From the NCBI GenBank assembly GCA_035578155.1, contig JAPWDM010000008.1, positions 33,254,280 through 33,318,279 on the forward strand: a stretch of DNA of 64,000 nucleotides, read 5' to 3'. The DNA is from Brachynemurus nebulosus (Eukaryota; Arthropoda; Insecta; Neuroptera; Myrmeleontidae). Below, one piece after another: positions 1 to 12,301 of the stretch. The notes under the pieces were generated by a model that was not told the origin of the DNA, searched no databases, and worked only from the letters and a program-made list of their open reading frames with translations. Both the position numbers and the translations under genes were made by a program. Each line of letters begins with the position of its first letter. The stretch's first letter is position 1.

Positions 1-364
1 CCCCCCCTTTTCAACTGGTTGGATCCGTCCTTGAATGGAGGTAGCAATACATCTTCAGGATTTACTAAAAGAGGGTGAAGAACATTTCGTTTACCTAGTA
101 TAAGAGCGTCTCGCTTAGGCTTAGGTCACTAAGCAAAATTTGTGTAATCAGTTTTGTTTAACAGAAACTGAGGGTGATTGAACAAAACTAAATATAAGGT
201 TTATTTGTGGGTAGGTAGTAGTGTTTGAAAAAACGATTCGAATTTGTTTAACAAAATCACTGTTTACCAGTGTTATCATGGATTCTCATATATGTATATT
301 CACTTAACTTCCCTAACCTCAGAAAGTCTAAATCAAGTCCTCAGCGTAAGTGTAGAAAATTGTA
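1..364. other. AT-rich sequence, nothing recognised
   Basis: No open frame of note, RNA gene or terminal repeat was seen here apart from short homopolymers. Confidence 0.4.
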
Positions 365-379
365 ACTAGTGGTGAGCCC

Positions 380-1440
380 AGAGTGTGCCCGACACGGCTT
401 AAGACATGTAGTCAGTCAGTGTCCATCGCCGAACACACAGTGCATTGTAATACATTGTTAGACAATGAGGGACATTCTGAGGGATGCTCATGCTCATATT
501 TCACTTGCTCATACTTACTTTGCTTCATTTGCTTACAATAGTTTTCGTACTTACGTACATAATTATATACCTACATTTTTTCAAAGTCTCCGTTGAAATG
601 TATTCACAATTATTGTCAATAGTTTTATGAAGGGTCATTTTTTGTTATATTTTTTACAACTTGGGCTAGTGAAGGTACATATTTGTACAGATTAATTTCT
701 TTTATTTAATGAAAACAGGTAAATTTTTAAGAAATTGTTCTAAGTAGATATTTATGATAATTGTTATTTTCTTAATTTTAATATGAATTTAAATAAATAT
801 AAAATCCTTATATAGAGTCTATGTCAGACTAAACTTTTTTAGTTAGTTAGACTAATTAAAGTTATATAATATTATGATAATAATTATTCATTCAATCATT
901 TGTTGAAAGGTCTATCATTATGTGTGTGGAAATATTTGGATAACTAGTAACTTTTCCTATAAATTAAAATACATATATCAAAGAATGGACAGATTTTTAT
1001 TTTATCTATATTAATTATTTTGAGTTTAAGAAATATTACCCTAATTTTTAAAGTTTTATTTTTGTAAAATATTGCATTTGGACATCGAAACTTGTATGTT
1101 TGACTGTATTGCATATTTGTATGAAATTTTTCTAATGCATACTCGTCGATTGTTAATTATCGAAAAATTTTCCAATGTTATTTATGGAAAAGCTTGTTAA
1201 TTTTAAATAAAAGAAGGAACCGATAGGTTAATTGATTGTTGCAAAGTAAGTATGAGCAAATGGAGTATGAGCATGAGCATCCTTTAGAATGTCCCTCATT
1301 GTTACTTGAATTGGACAGGTTGATCTGTCCCATAATAGGTGTTTTGTAGTAGTGTGTGTGAATACGCACACAGAAACAAACACCAAATCAACACCATTGC
1401 AAACAGTGTGTACCTACACAACATAGTGGGGATATTTTAC
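380..1440 (-). repeat. Dispersed repeat copy, interrupted by a foldback element
   Basis: The flanks 380-462 and 1302-1440 match, in reverse complement, the continuous sequence at about 15,490-15,735. Shared landmarks are CACTATGTTGTGTAGGTA, ATTCACACACAC and ATTACAATGCA. The 15.6-kb copy runs straight through the point where this copy is interrupted, so it acts as a paralogous empty site. The family is not recognised and no coding potential is seen. Confidence 0.7.
463..1301. mobile_element. Foldback MITE inserted in a dispersed repeat
   Basis: The ends are inverted repeats of about 65 bp. The left end starts CAATGAGGGACATTCTGAGG and the right end finishes with GTCCCTCATTG. Both arms carry GATGCTCATGCTCAT or its complement. 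The interior is AT-rich without a transposase. Comparison with the uninterrupted copy at 15.6 kb shows it is an insertion of about 839 bp. The target duplication is ambiguous because the ends are themselves CAATG/CATTG. Confidence 0.75.
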
Positions 1441-1442
1441 GT

Positions 1443-2750
1443 CACCCACTGGCTACAAATGGAACAGTTTGACATTCTAGTTTGGTCCCTTGGTCTAAAT
1501 GTTTACATTTAAATTGAACAACTGCCTCTACGAGAATGATTCACTAGGCTACTAGAGAATCAAGCCTATAGACCCTCTTCTTCGGACGGTAGAGCCGATA
1601 CCTTTCCATATTTCCAATAGAATTTATTCAAATTCAATTTCCAATTCCGTTTATTTTGCAACCACAACATTTTTACAAGCTGTCAGTTTCAACGTTTTAC
1701 GCCTTCCAATATCGCTGTCAACATTGTCCATTGTAGAAAGATTACTAGGCGAGTATTGAGAAGCAGTTTTGTTTTTCGCGCATCTACACTTCATGAAGAG
1801 GACAAGTCATAGTTTACATTAAGAGTTTTCATCTTCCTCTGTCGAATGCTACTACAAGCACAATCTTTTGTTTCATAATTTTCAAACTATTTTAATTTAA
1901 ACTATAAGATTGGATTCGCTCGGTATGGTGTGAAATTAACGAAAGCATGTCTTAAATTTTTTTCTACAAAACCAATATCCACTTGATTTTTATTGTATAT
2001 GCGAATTCCAGTGTGAGTTTATTAGTACAATTAGATTTTACAACCAATGTCGGTTCGAACGAAGTTTTGCTGTCACTCACACTGTTCGGTTCGGGTGAAA
2101 CGAATTGTAAAACTTAATAAACACTGTAAACAATAAAAAAAAATTTCCAGCAATTTGACAGGCGTACCAACCCCAAACAATAAAACACCCATCAATTTCA
2201 ATTTAAGATAATTCATTTATTTATGACCCTCACTTTATATCCCTCTAATAAAATATGACAATACAACAGTGTGGAGAGAGAGTGGTAAGTAAAAAGAAAA
2301 TTTTTATGGAAAACTTTTTTATCAACATTTGAAATGAAATAATTTAATTTTCTTCAATTTTTCCAAGTGTATATTTAAACAGATGCGATCGTGTAGAATA
2401 TTATAAAGTACAAAATTACGTCTTACCGTCCCAAGCAGTGCCTCATCGTAGACACTGTGAATATGGAAAAAGTATTTTAAAGAAAATTTTTTTATGTCAG
2501 TATATTAAATGTAAAATATATGGAGAGAAGTTCTAAGATTCACATTGTGTACAACCAAACTTTAAATAACGCTGTTTAGTGTGATGAAAAAATTTATGGA
2601 TTTTTTTAGATATTTTTTTTATGAGCTTACTTTGTATAGGTATCTTCGTGGAATAAATTCGTATATCTTTTAATATTTAACCAGTATTTCTAACAACAGG
2701 TGATCTTATTTAACGGTATCAATTATTAAACTTTAAGAAATACTTAAAAT
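1443..2750. other. AT-rich stretch without a recognised gene
   Basis: No supported exon, RNA or element was found. A weak inverted pair is seen around 1980-2120 (GTGTGAGTTTATTAGTA against TTAATAAACACTGT). Confidence 0.4.
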
Positions 2751-2752
2751 TT

Positions 2753-3687
2753 TAATTTCCTCGTCAAATTTACTATACAAAATATTAATCTACTTGGGGA
2801 GGGTACGTTAACTCGGCATAAAAAGGCCCATTTTTAATAATTTTTTTCAGACGCTACAGATAACACAAATTTAGTTCGATCGTAACATTATAGTACCTAC
2901 AACATATAAACAACATTTCCTTAACTTTTGAAAACAAAATATAAACAATTAAGCCAACGGCAGCAAATCTTCGGAGGCGCCTCGAAAAGAAGTTGTCTGA
3001 CGGTGAACAATATAACTCGTGAGTGGATCATCCGAAATAAAAAAAAGAATGATATCATTAGATAACCGTTTTCCTAAGGTATCCCTGGGAGGAAATTCTT
3101 TTCGATTTTTTAATTTTTGGTGACACTTAGAAGTGATAACACCGATTTTCGTCTAAAAAATGGACCTATTTGTTATTGTAAAATTAATAATTATGAAAAA
3201 TTAAAAGAAAGCTCCCAGGGATATCAGCCAGGTATCCCTGGGAGTAGGAATCGGTCGAGTAGATTTTGATTTAAACTGTTCACCAGTTTCAAAAATAAGA
3301 AGTGTCAGAAAATGGCTTTAAAGTTTTGTATACCTCAAAATTCAATATTAAATATAAAAAATTGTTTCATACGTACGTCATTGGTTATAGTATAAATTAG
3401 TATACTTACAAAGAACCATCGATGAACAAAAGAATTTAGGGATTCCGAGAGCACAAAGCCACGTACCTGCTGGGCAGGGATACGAAAACATATCGGAGCA
3501 ACAGACGCTCAGAGTTCTATATATCTTAGTTAGTTTTACTCTGATTTGTTTCAAATTTTTACACAATCTTAAGATGTTGTACAATCATATGAAACAACAA
3601 AAAAAAAAATGAGAAAAAAAATTTAAATACGTTACCCCTCCCCTTTACGCGTTTTTAGTTCGTATAGTAAATTTGACGAAGTAATTA
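2753..3687. mobile_element. Foldback MITE
   Basis: The terminal inverted repeat is TAATTTCCTCGTCAAATTTA on the left, answered by TAAATTTGACGAAGTAATTA on the right. The next bases are also inverted (a GGGGAGGG tract against a CCCCTCCC tract). Inside, GGTATCCCTGGGAG occurs near 3077 and 3232, with an inverted CTCCCAGGGATA near 3211. There is no transposase. The superfamily is not assigned. Confidence 0.65.
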
Positions 3688-4115
3688 ATCTACTTAATAA
3701 ATTTCTAATACTGACTGACTGACAGACAACGCACAGCCTAAACTGTTGGGTTTAGAAGAATGAAATTTTGCACAGGAGTTCCTTAACGTCAGTGAGCACT
3801 AAGAAAGGATTTTTAAAAATTCGTGCCCTAAGTGGGTTAAATACGGGATGAAAATTTGTATGGAAATTCGTCCTTTTTGAGATACACAAAAATATGTTAC
3901 TATGGCTATTAAAGTAAATAATATTTTATACACTGATTGACAGACAACGCACAGCCTAAACTGTTGGGTTGGGTTTAGAAGGACGAAATTTAGAACAGAA
4001 GATATGAAAATTGATCTTTAGGCATTACTACAATATAAATAAAAGTCAGTTGTGTAAACGTTTCTGGAAATTCATTCCCTAAGGGGTTAAAACCCATCGG
4101 TATACGGCTAGTATT
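3688..4115 (+). repeat. Dispersed repeat (CTGACTGACTGACAGACAAC type), short copy
   Basis: It starts with TAATCTACTTAATAAATTTC and CTGACTGACTGACAGACAAC and ends with ACCCATCGGTATACGGCTAG. The same two ends occur in reverse orientation at 18,594-19,822. An internal partial duplication of the GACAGACAACGCACAGCC segment lies near 3,720 and 3,940. No protein is recognised. Confidence 0.7.
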
Positions 4116-4722
4116 TTAAATATTTTTGTATTAATTTTCAAAGGAACTTTTTCCGTTTCACAAAAAATAAACAATCTCCTGCTGCGATTTAGGTTCAATT
4201 TTTAAAACTATATTATAGACCCAATATGATTCTGTTTCACCAAATTTCTTAACTGCACACTGGACAGTACCCTAATTGTGCGAACCCGACTTATTTTGAA
4301 TGAAATTACAAACATTACGTTTTGATCAGGATATTTAGAAAAAATTTTAGTTCCAAAATAATTTCCTCACTTTTTTCGTTCCCATTGCTAATTTTTTGTT
4401 ATAAATCACTCGCAGTATAAAACTTTTTTTCATCATGCTTTCAAAAAAATAAACATTCACACTATTTTAATAAAGAAAAAATACCACCAAATATCACAAT
4501 ATAAAATAAAATACCTGCTGGGCTGTTTGTGACCTGTAAATTCTTAATCTATTATGGAAAATTCTTCGCATAACACACGAAAACTTATTCTATCAACACA
4601 CATAAATCTTTCTACCGATATATCATTTTTCTTTTATGAATTTTTTATCCCATTCTCGTGTAAATACTTACCATATTTTATACATACATATTGGTACAAG
4701 TATGTCCTATAGTCCTATAGAG

Positions 4723-4911
4723 CAGCGGTTCCCAAAGAGTGCGCCGTCAAGCGTCACAAAGGGCGTTGCGCGTTAAAAAGAAATTTTTGAAAATTCTTCT
4801 TTAAGAACCGTATTCAGCTGCCTACAATGTTTGACATATTCAGATATTAAATTTGAATACTATAATTGAAAAATGGCTCGCGTAATTGAAAAAAAAGTTT
4901 GAACACCACTG
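4723..4911. mobile_element. Probable hAT-type MITE
   Basis: It begins CAGCGGTTCCCAAAG and ends GTTTGAACACCACTG. This is the CAGNGGT...ACCACTG terminal pattern common in hAT MITEs. The flanking 8-mers CTATAGAG and ATCTACGG match only partly, so the target duplication is not proven. Confidence 0.5.
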
Positions 4912-6285
4912 ATCTACGGTGTTAAATGTTGACAGGTTCAATAAGTTGCGGTGTCGGGCGACATAATTTAATTTTGTTGTACGATGTTACACGCCGGTTG
5001 ATCTAAATCAGTTTGAATATTTAATACAATTACATAATACGTACGTACGGTTTGGTTCCGCCGGTGCGGGGTGGTTTATTGGTTGGGTGGCTGTCTCCAG
5101 ATTGAAATATTCAAGTGTAAATTAAATAATATATTACGCACATGCCGCCTCTGTGTTTGCATTGACGTTACAAGTCTTCATGAATGTACTATATATTTCG
5201 GTGTATCTTAGAGTATCAAAATATTCGAAGAGTTTCCTAATTACCTACCATAAAACGAATTGAATATAGAACAGAATATTTTTTGCACGATCTTGTATTT
5301 TCATGCATTTACCGATGCTGTTGACAATGGTGGTAAGTTACATTTCCCGAACGTTTGTTTATATCCATGGAAACCAAAAAATAACAGTGCGGTAAGTGAA
5401 ATAGATGCGTGGTAAGTGAATAGGAGTGTGGTAAGTGAAATTAGCTCAAAAATGATTGGATTTATTTATTTAGATTGAAATTAAAAGTACAATTTGAACA
5501 ATTAGGAAAATAAATCGATTAATATGAAAATTTTCACTAGTTTGCAAATTATTACTATTGGCATTAATCTTCTTATTTTATGGACATTTCGACAGGTCGT
5601 TCAATCATTAAAATTTTCTGTGGTTTTCATAATCTTCCTTTCATTTTACGAGAATAAATTTGCAGCTAAAAATAAAATGCTTCATCAATTTCATTATTCT
5701 CACTAATATTATAGTTTAACAAACTATTTTCCTCAATTTTTTTAATAGAAAATTCGAAAAAAATATTCACGCCAGTGAAATGTTGACACTTAATTTTTTA
5801 TTTTTATTTTTTATTTACAAATATAGTTGTCAATTGTCACTACAAAGATTCGAATTAGTTGTTATGAATATTTATAATATTTTTTATTCATGGCATTCTA
5901 TGTCATAACATAAAAAATATAAATTTCACCTATATTATCCGAATTTTATTTTTTATTTAACATATTTTTATTCTTTAATTATGTTAGATCGATCGTGCAA
6001 AAAATATTATACAATACACGATGCGTTAAGTGCATTTACTGATCTCGAAAATTGCAAAAACTCGACCCTGCGGGTCTCGTTTTCACAACATTTTCTCGAT
6101 CAGTAAAAGTAACTTACCGAACTTATATTGTAAAATACTATATTTCGTTCTGGTAACTTGTTCTATATTTTTATCATGTTGGAACTCTGTTTTCCGTTTA
6201 CATTTAGCTCGAGCATTTTAAAATATCGTCAGTCCCGTTTTTCCCTCTCTTTAATAAGTTTTAAATAAATAAGGTTATCGTGTGA
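4912..6285. other. AT-rich stretch without a recognised gene
   Basis: There is a weak inverted pair, TATTTTTTGCACGATC near 5,277 against GATCGTGCAAAAAATATT near 5,993, which may mark an old foldback. The open frames here are short and have no recognisable content. Confidence 0.35.
5386..5443 (+). repeat. Short 20-bp tandem repeat with GGTAAGTGAA core
   Basis: GGTAAGTGAA occurs at 5391, 5411 and 5430, and GGTAAGTTA at 5332. Each is a strong match to a 5' splice-site consensus. No exon was found upstream, so this is recorded only as a repeat. Confidence 0.55.
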
Positions 6286-6291
6286 AATTTA

Positions 6292-6844
6292 GGGCCGATC
6301 TACATTATCGTTCCGCTCTCGGTACGATATCGCTACGCTCCCGGTTCGATAAAATATTCTTACACAAAAAACAATGAATGTATTATTCACATCATCGCTT
6401 CCGATACCGTTCCGATATCAGTCGCGATCCAGTCCGGCTCCAATACCAATACCACTTAGATAATATTTTATCGGAACGTTACTGGAGCGATACCAGACTT
6501 GTACCGAAAGTGTGAATGAAATATTTTTTTTTAATTCGACTCCAGCCGTTTCTCAGCCTTCTTCATTTATTTGAAAATTATTGTATTAGGAAAACATGAT
6601 ACAACACAACGACGCGACGTCTTGCCAGCTAATTAGCTAATAGATATGTATTATGATATTATGTTCTCCTAATACAATAGTGTTTAAAATATGGAAAAAG
6701 GATTTTATTGGAGCGAGAGCGGCACCATAGTGTGAATAGGGAACGAGCAGATACTGGCTCTGTAATGTGAATACAACAAAATTATATCGGAGCGAGACTG
6801 GAGCGAGAATGTATCGATATCGGCACTATAGTGTGGATCGGGCC
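6292..6844. mobile_element. PIF/Harbinger-like MITE
   Basis: The flanking target duplication is TTA (6289-6291 and 6845-6847). The inverted ends are GGGCCGATCTACATTAT on the left and, read on the minus strand, GGCCCGATCCACACTAT on the right. A 3-bp TTA duplication with GGGCC ends fits PIF/Harbinger. Bases 6,410-6,690 are shared in direct orientation with the otherwise different element at 31,016-31,437. No transposase is present. Confidence 0.7.
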
Positions 6845-6847
6845 TTA

Positions 6848-8662
6848 TTCTTCTTTTAAACATGAACACAACCAAATTTCTGAAAAACTTAATTCGCTGT
6901 TAACTTTAACATTTAATATACACGCAGTGACGCAGTTATATTTCGAAAGAATTTAACCCATAGTACAATTTAACCTAAGCTTTTTGTATTCTTTCACTGT
7001 TCACTTCACCCCCTGAATCCTCTTCATTTCCTTCTACGGTACCTTTTTAGTACGTTTTCTGTAATTTTTTGAAATAATCAAATTATCTCACGTAATTATA
7101 AAGTTTGAATTTTTGTAGTGACAATATCACAAAAATAAATAGCACTAAAATATATTTATACAGAAAATTTAGTTTACAAATTCCAATTTTTAACTTTTTG
7201 CAACTGTGCTAATGTAGTGCTACAGAAGCGTATCTATAAGTAAGTCACGCTCCTACTCACACTCTTACTCCTTTCATTGTTATTGAATTGTCAGTAACAA
7301 CGAAATCGATGGCTCTCAGCATCGTCGAAATAAATGCACAATTAAAAATATATAGGGAAGCACTTTATACATATAATTATGTATAACAACTGAACTTTTT
7401 CTGTCATACTCTAAGACTTTTACGGCTTGTTAACCGTTCGTTGGTTATGTAACTAACTTGAACTATGTTTCATATTATATAACATTCGAGGCGTAATTTC
7501 CATATACGTACAGGCATTTTGTAAATAGCCCAAAAACTTTTTAACAATTTATTTAGCCGTACAATATGAACAAAGTTTTAGTATATATTTAGATACACAA
7601 ACATGTTTAATATTAATAAATTTTTACTACGATCAAATGTACTAGCTGTGTTTAAGAAACGAGTTAATTAAAATTCTTATGTGTTTATTAAATTATACTT
7701 ATTCTGATTAATTGTTTACTAATTTAATAGCGAGTAAACCACATACTTTTATAAATTTCTCTAATTAAATTTTTGTTTGAAAATCAGGCTTTACGTTGGG
7801 TTATTATTCACAGCCTAGTGTCTGTTGTAAAGAACTTTATAATTGTTACTGATAGCATAATATATTCATTGAGTATTTTAGTTCTGATGATTGACTCAAC
7901 ATTAATAGTCCATGACCAACCCCGGTTATTTATTATCGTATCAGTCCTCGTTATTAAGGATAATAACAAGGATAGTATCCGATCCAATATTATTTTTATA
8001 GGGTTCCAATTGAGCGACCACTCCAAAAAAATTCAGTAACTGTGCCCTAATGCACTTAATTACTGCACCAAGTCTCATCAAAATTCAAGGGCTGCAACAT
8101 GGTAAAAAAAAAAAATATTTTTCATTTCTAATCTGCTAAACCGCCCCTCCAGTGGGTCCGACCCTGGAATTACATACATCAATCGAAAATACTTTAAAAA
8201 TAAAGTGTTGTGTCTCATAAAGTGCTTTTTCCTATCTCCTATAGTTTTCGAGATAATCCAAAATAATCGAAAGAGGTATATTAAGTTATAGGTTATCTGC
8301 CCCTGATAGAAAGTCCCAATAGTAACTGTATTGTCGTTTATGTGACACTGCAGGTACTTCAAATGTATAACTTCCCTAGATCAAAACAAAACCATTGTAG
8401 AAATATAATAGAAAATTATCAAAAATGTGGTGTAGTAGGCATTCTTTAATATTCTACATTCTATATCCTTTTTTTGGTTGCAAGTAATATATCTTTCTTT
8501 TGAATGATATCAACACCTTGACGGTCAAGAATGTCAAATGAAACCTTAATAACTCACACATCATTTCGTAGAACGTCAAAAATTCCATATAAAATGTATT
8601 AGCTGTTAAAATAGTGTACCATTATGATGTTAAAAATTTTTTGAATGATATTAGAGCTATTC
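6848..8662. other. AT-rich stretch without a supported gene
   Basis: An 88-codon frame at 7,773-8,039 and a 94-codon minus frame at 8,078-8,362 have low-complexity or unremarkable composition and no motif I recognise. I do not call them genes. Confidence 0.35.
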
Positions 8663-8670
8663 ATAAGAAC

Positions 8671-9138
8671 TAGGAATGTAACGATACTTAATTTTGTCGA
8701 TACAATACCGATACCGATAATTGTAGTAAATAATCGGCGATACCGATACCGATATCGATGCCTTAGCAGTTAATAAATAAAATTATATGTACCTCGGACG
8801 TTTATATGCATAAAACTTACCTATATAGGTACATTATTTAACAGAGTCGATCTTGTGATATAACACAAAGTAATAAACAGATAAGTACATAAAGTCAGTA
8901 ATTAAAGTGTACTTTTTGCAAATTTTTGTTAAGAAACCAAAGCTTTTTCAAATTATTTGCAGATAATCTGTTACCCAAATCATTTTGTATGAGGCCTGCG
9001 GTTGAAAACTTTTCGATTTTCCGCTTTTCAGACTGTGTGACATCGGCTGTATTCTAATCGGCGATACCAATATATCGACTTGTCAATTATATCGGCTGAT
9101 AATCGGATGGTATCGGAATCGGTATCGTTACATCCCTA
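8671..9138. mobile_element. hAT-type MITE with 8-bp target duplication
   Basis: The ends are TAGGAATGTAACGATAC and GTATCGTTACATCCCTA, inverted. The flanks are ATAAGAAC (8663-8670) and ATAAGATC (9139-9146), an 8-bp duplication with one change. The interior holds many copies of ATCGGTATCG-type words and no coding capacity. Confidence 0.8.
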
Positions 9139-9200
9139 ATAAGATCGTTGCACGCCAGCACATTGCTTAATGCTTAAAGTAAAAACACACTTTTAGTTTG

Positions 9201-9201
<1 letters not shown>

Positions 9202-9282
<81 letters not shown>
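9202..9282. repeat. (TA)n microsatellite
   Basis: An uninterrupted run of TA dinucleotides about 80 bp long. It produces a spurious IYIYIY reading frame on the minus strand. Confidence 0.97.
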
Positions 9283-9284
<2 letters not shown>

Positions 9285-9371
9285 CTATCACTGTACGCGC
9301 ATACGTTAGTTTTCTTCTCACGAAATGAAGGAAAGTGAAATAAAAGTGTTACAAGTATGCTCGTTTGCAAG

Positions 9372-10150
9372 TAGGGTTGCCAACTGTCCCGATTTAATCG
9401 GGATGTCCCGATTTTAGACATATATGTCCCCCGTCCCGACGACAGTACTTACTGTTACTTCTTTAATTCCGGCAGTCTCGCTATTGCTGTTTCCAAATTA
9501 CCGCGCTTGCATATCACGTCATCGCCCGGCCACGAAAGTAAGTACCTACACATAAAATGTACAGTGTTGCCAGTTTGACTCATCAAAATTCCCCCAACAA
9601 TAGTCAAAATCCTTTCAAAAAATTCATTTTTGGTAGAAGAAACCTCCAAAAATTGAAATAAATTGTTTAACGTACACGAATTATACAAGTGACATTCGAG
9701 TAGCCCCAAAAATAGCCAATATCTAAGACTGGCAACGTTTTTAAAAACGTCTTTCTTAAAAAAAATACAGTTCACAGTAAAAAAAAAATTGATAATTGAT
9801 AATAATAATAAATTTTCGCAAAATAAAAAATTATTGTAATATTATCTTCAAGAAATAGTTTATTGTATTTTTTTAAAGTATAAGTGTCTTAAAATACGAT
9901 ATCACACATTAAAATTTTAATGATTGATTTTAAACTGATTATTGAGTAATAATGATAAATATATTCTAAGTTTTGTATGCACATAGTAAATAGTTCTATG
10001 CTTGCTTAAAGTTCTAGTGGAAATTTTGACCTTTTGTTTAATAATGATTAAAAACGTATTTTTTTTTTAGCCGTCCCAATTTTATATTTCCCGTCCTGAT
10101 TTTTTTTTCTATTAAATTCCGAAATATTTAAGGAAGAGTTGGCAACCCTA
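9372..10150. mobile_element. hAT-type non-autonomous element with perfect 8-bp duplication
   Basis: The ends are TAGGGTTGCCAAC and GTTGGCAACCCTA. The flanks are TTTGCAAG on both sides (9364-9371 and 10151-10158), a perfect 8-bp target duplication diagnostic of hAT-type insertion. A second inverted pair, GTGTTGCCAGT near 9,562 and ACTGGCAACG near 9,728, suggests a smaller element nested inside. No transposase is visible. Confidence 0.85.
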
Positions 10151-10158
10151 TTTGCAAG

Positions 10159-11117
10159 CGACGTTGTTAAAAATTAATTAATTCGGAATTAGTGACATCT
10201 ATTGTCGACCACTTGAATCCACATCCACATTTTCTGTACAATAGCATCACCATACCTACTTTTGTGGCTCACTGTAACTCATTCACTGAAATAAATACCT
10301 ACAATAATTTCAGATTACTATAAATAAATTTAAAAGCATTCAACTATAATGAACAAATTCCTTCTAAAAGAACACATTTATTTACACTCAACATAACGTT
10401 CGTTATCCCATTCCGAATGTATATATACATATGTATATGTAAACTCGTATTCGTCATGACAGACTACACCAAACTACACAGCATAGTCTAAGCGTAACAA
10501 ACGTAGCAGCGCCTTTGCTATTCATTCAAACATTCGATTTGAAAATATTTTTCTTTGCATATATTTTATCAGGAAAAAACAGCTTTTTCCATCAAATATT
10601 ATATTTAAACTTGACTACGTACGAGTATATGTGTAGCGGAAAATACATATGTGGCTGCGCAAAGTTACCTACTATCTACACATATAGAAAACCGGAAAAA
10701 AAGAAAAGATCGAAAGGAATTTACAGGATATATACAGGATGTGTATATGGAATATCAGCAAGTGATAAGCAACTTAACTACTAAAATATATCAGCACGAG
10801 TGCACGACCAATGTAATTAGGTATCTTCTTTTAAATCCAAATCATATTTTGCAAGAAACAGATGTCGAAGTGATAAAAACTGTATAAAACTAACAAATGT
10901 TATTTAGTAGCAATAATGTGTATTCTACGACATAAAAATTGCTTTTTCAGTGAATAAGAAAATTGTGAAAATTTTAACAATTTCAAATTTAAATTAGAAT
11001 TTGTACTTAAAAAAATATTTTGTAAAAGAAATAGAATTTGAACAAGGGATAAATATAGACAGATTTGATTTAGAAGCATTGGAAAAACCAACCAATATTC
11101 CCTGTTTTGAAGCCCTG
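10159..11117. other. AT-rich stretch without a supported gene
   Basis: Two overlapping plus-strand frames (10,515-10,784 and 10,651-10,887) have no recognisable motif. One is rich in Lys/Arg because of A-rich sequence. Neither is called a gene. Confidence 0.35.
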
Positions 11118-11119
11118 TT

Positions 11120-11420
11120 TTGAATAAAATTCTTATAGTTTGGAGCTATTTTCGCAATTAATTGGAATAACATTAGGTCGTGTAATATGAAATGTCGTTT
11201 TTCGACCACTTAACCGACAATGGAACACAGATAAATGTCGACACTTTTATTAAGCATTCAAAAAATATTTAAAAGCAATTCTTTAATTTTGAAAAGATTT
11301 CTTGTAGTCTGGAATTATTTCCACCATTAACTGGAATAGTATTAGGTCGTGTAATATGAAATGTCGCTGTCCGACCACTTGATCGAAAATGTTATTCAGA
11401 TGAATATCGACACAGACAAA
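11120..11420. repeat. Diverged tandem duplication, about 169-bp unit
   Basis: TTAGGTCGTGTAATATGAAA occurs at 11,173 and again at 11,342. Matching flanks (GGAGCTATTTTCGCAATTAA against GGAATTATTTCCACCATTAA) surround both. The units are AT-rich and non-coding. Confidence 0.75.
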
Positions 11421-11925
11421 TGAGACAAATGGCTAGGATTTGATTTTCTTGAGGGGTACGGTCAAACTGTCTATTTTGAATATCTGTGTCAAAATTTGAG
11501 ATTTTGTTTACTTTTTCGCATTATTTAGTTTTGTTTTATTTATTGTTTTGTATTTTTTGTGTGCTGTGCGTCTTGTGAGTAGGAGGGAGGCCAGCTGATA
11601 AGAAAAAAATATCTAGGGCCCCAAAGTGGATTAATCCGTCTGTGCTTCCTCTAATTGTATTTGTTCCATCTAATTCAATTATTTTTTCTAAATATTAATT
11701 AAAATATGTTGAAATATGATTATTTATAATTAGGTTATGTGCTATAAAAGCATATAGGCAATCAGATATACTCATAATTTTAAGACTAATTAGTATACTT
11801 GACGGTGAAAACGAAAAAAGTAAGTCTTATTTGTTTTTTATCAGTTATTTATTAAATTGAGTTGCAATAAAATGTATTTAACCTAAAAATATTAAATTAC
11901 GTTCATTATATATGAAATAACAAAC

Positions 11926-12300
11926 AGGTCCAACTCACCTCACAAATGAGGATAGTTAGGCCAGGCGCACATTGAGCTGCGTCACGCAGTAAACGCAGGG
12001 CGGGGCAGAACAGAGCAGAGCAGGGTAGAGCAGGAAAGCACGTGTGGTCGGGTTCACATTGAGACGCAGTTACCGCAGGCAGAGCAACGCAGTTTCTGTG
12101 ACTCTTGTTGTAGAACGAGATAGCACGAATTTAAAAGCAGAGCAGCACTATTTTTCTTCAATTTACATGGACTACCCAAAATCGAGACAATTCTTTCAAA
12201 AGCGTGTGAGAAATGACAAATGAGAGTAAATGAAGCTGCGTAATATTAAAACATACCTAGAATTATATTAAAACGACGATTAAAGAATAACAACGTTATA
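11926..12300. other. Probable end of a decayed DNA transposon
   Basis: CAGGTCCAACTCACCTCACA at about 11,926 is roughly answered by GGAGAGTTGGAC near 12,770. GGCCAGGCGCACATTGAG and a run of GCAGAGCAG-type words follow. This may be the left flank of the pogo/jerky-like remnant downstream. The boundaries are uncertain. Confidence 0.35.
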
Positions 12301-12301
12301 A

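Noticed and set aside
7773..8039. 88-codon plus frame overlapped by a 72-codon minus frame
   Set aside because: Hydrophobic AT-driven composition, open on both strands, no motif.
9167..9421. 84-codon frame with IYIYIY repeats
   Set aside because: It is an artefact of the TA microsatellite; the same applies to the frames at 24,485-24,801.
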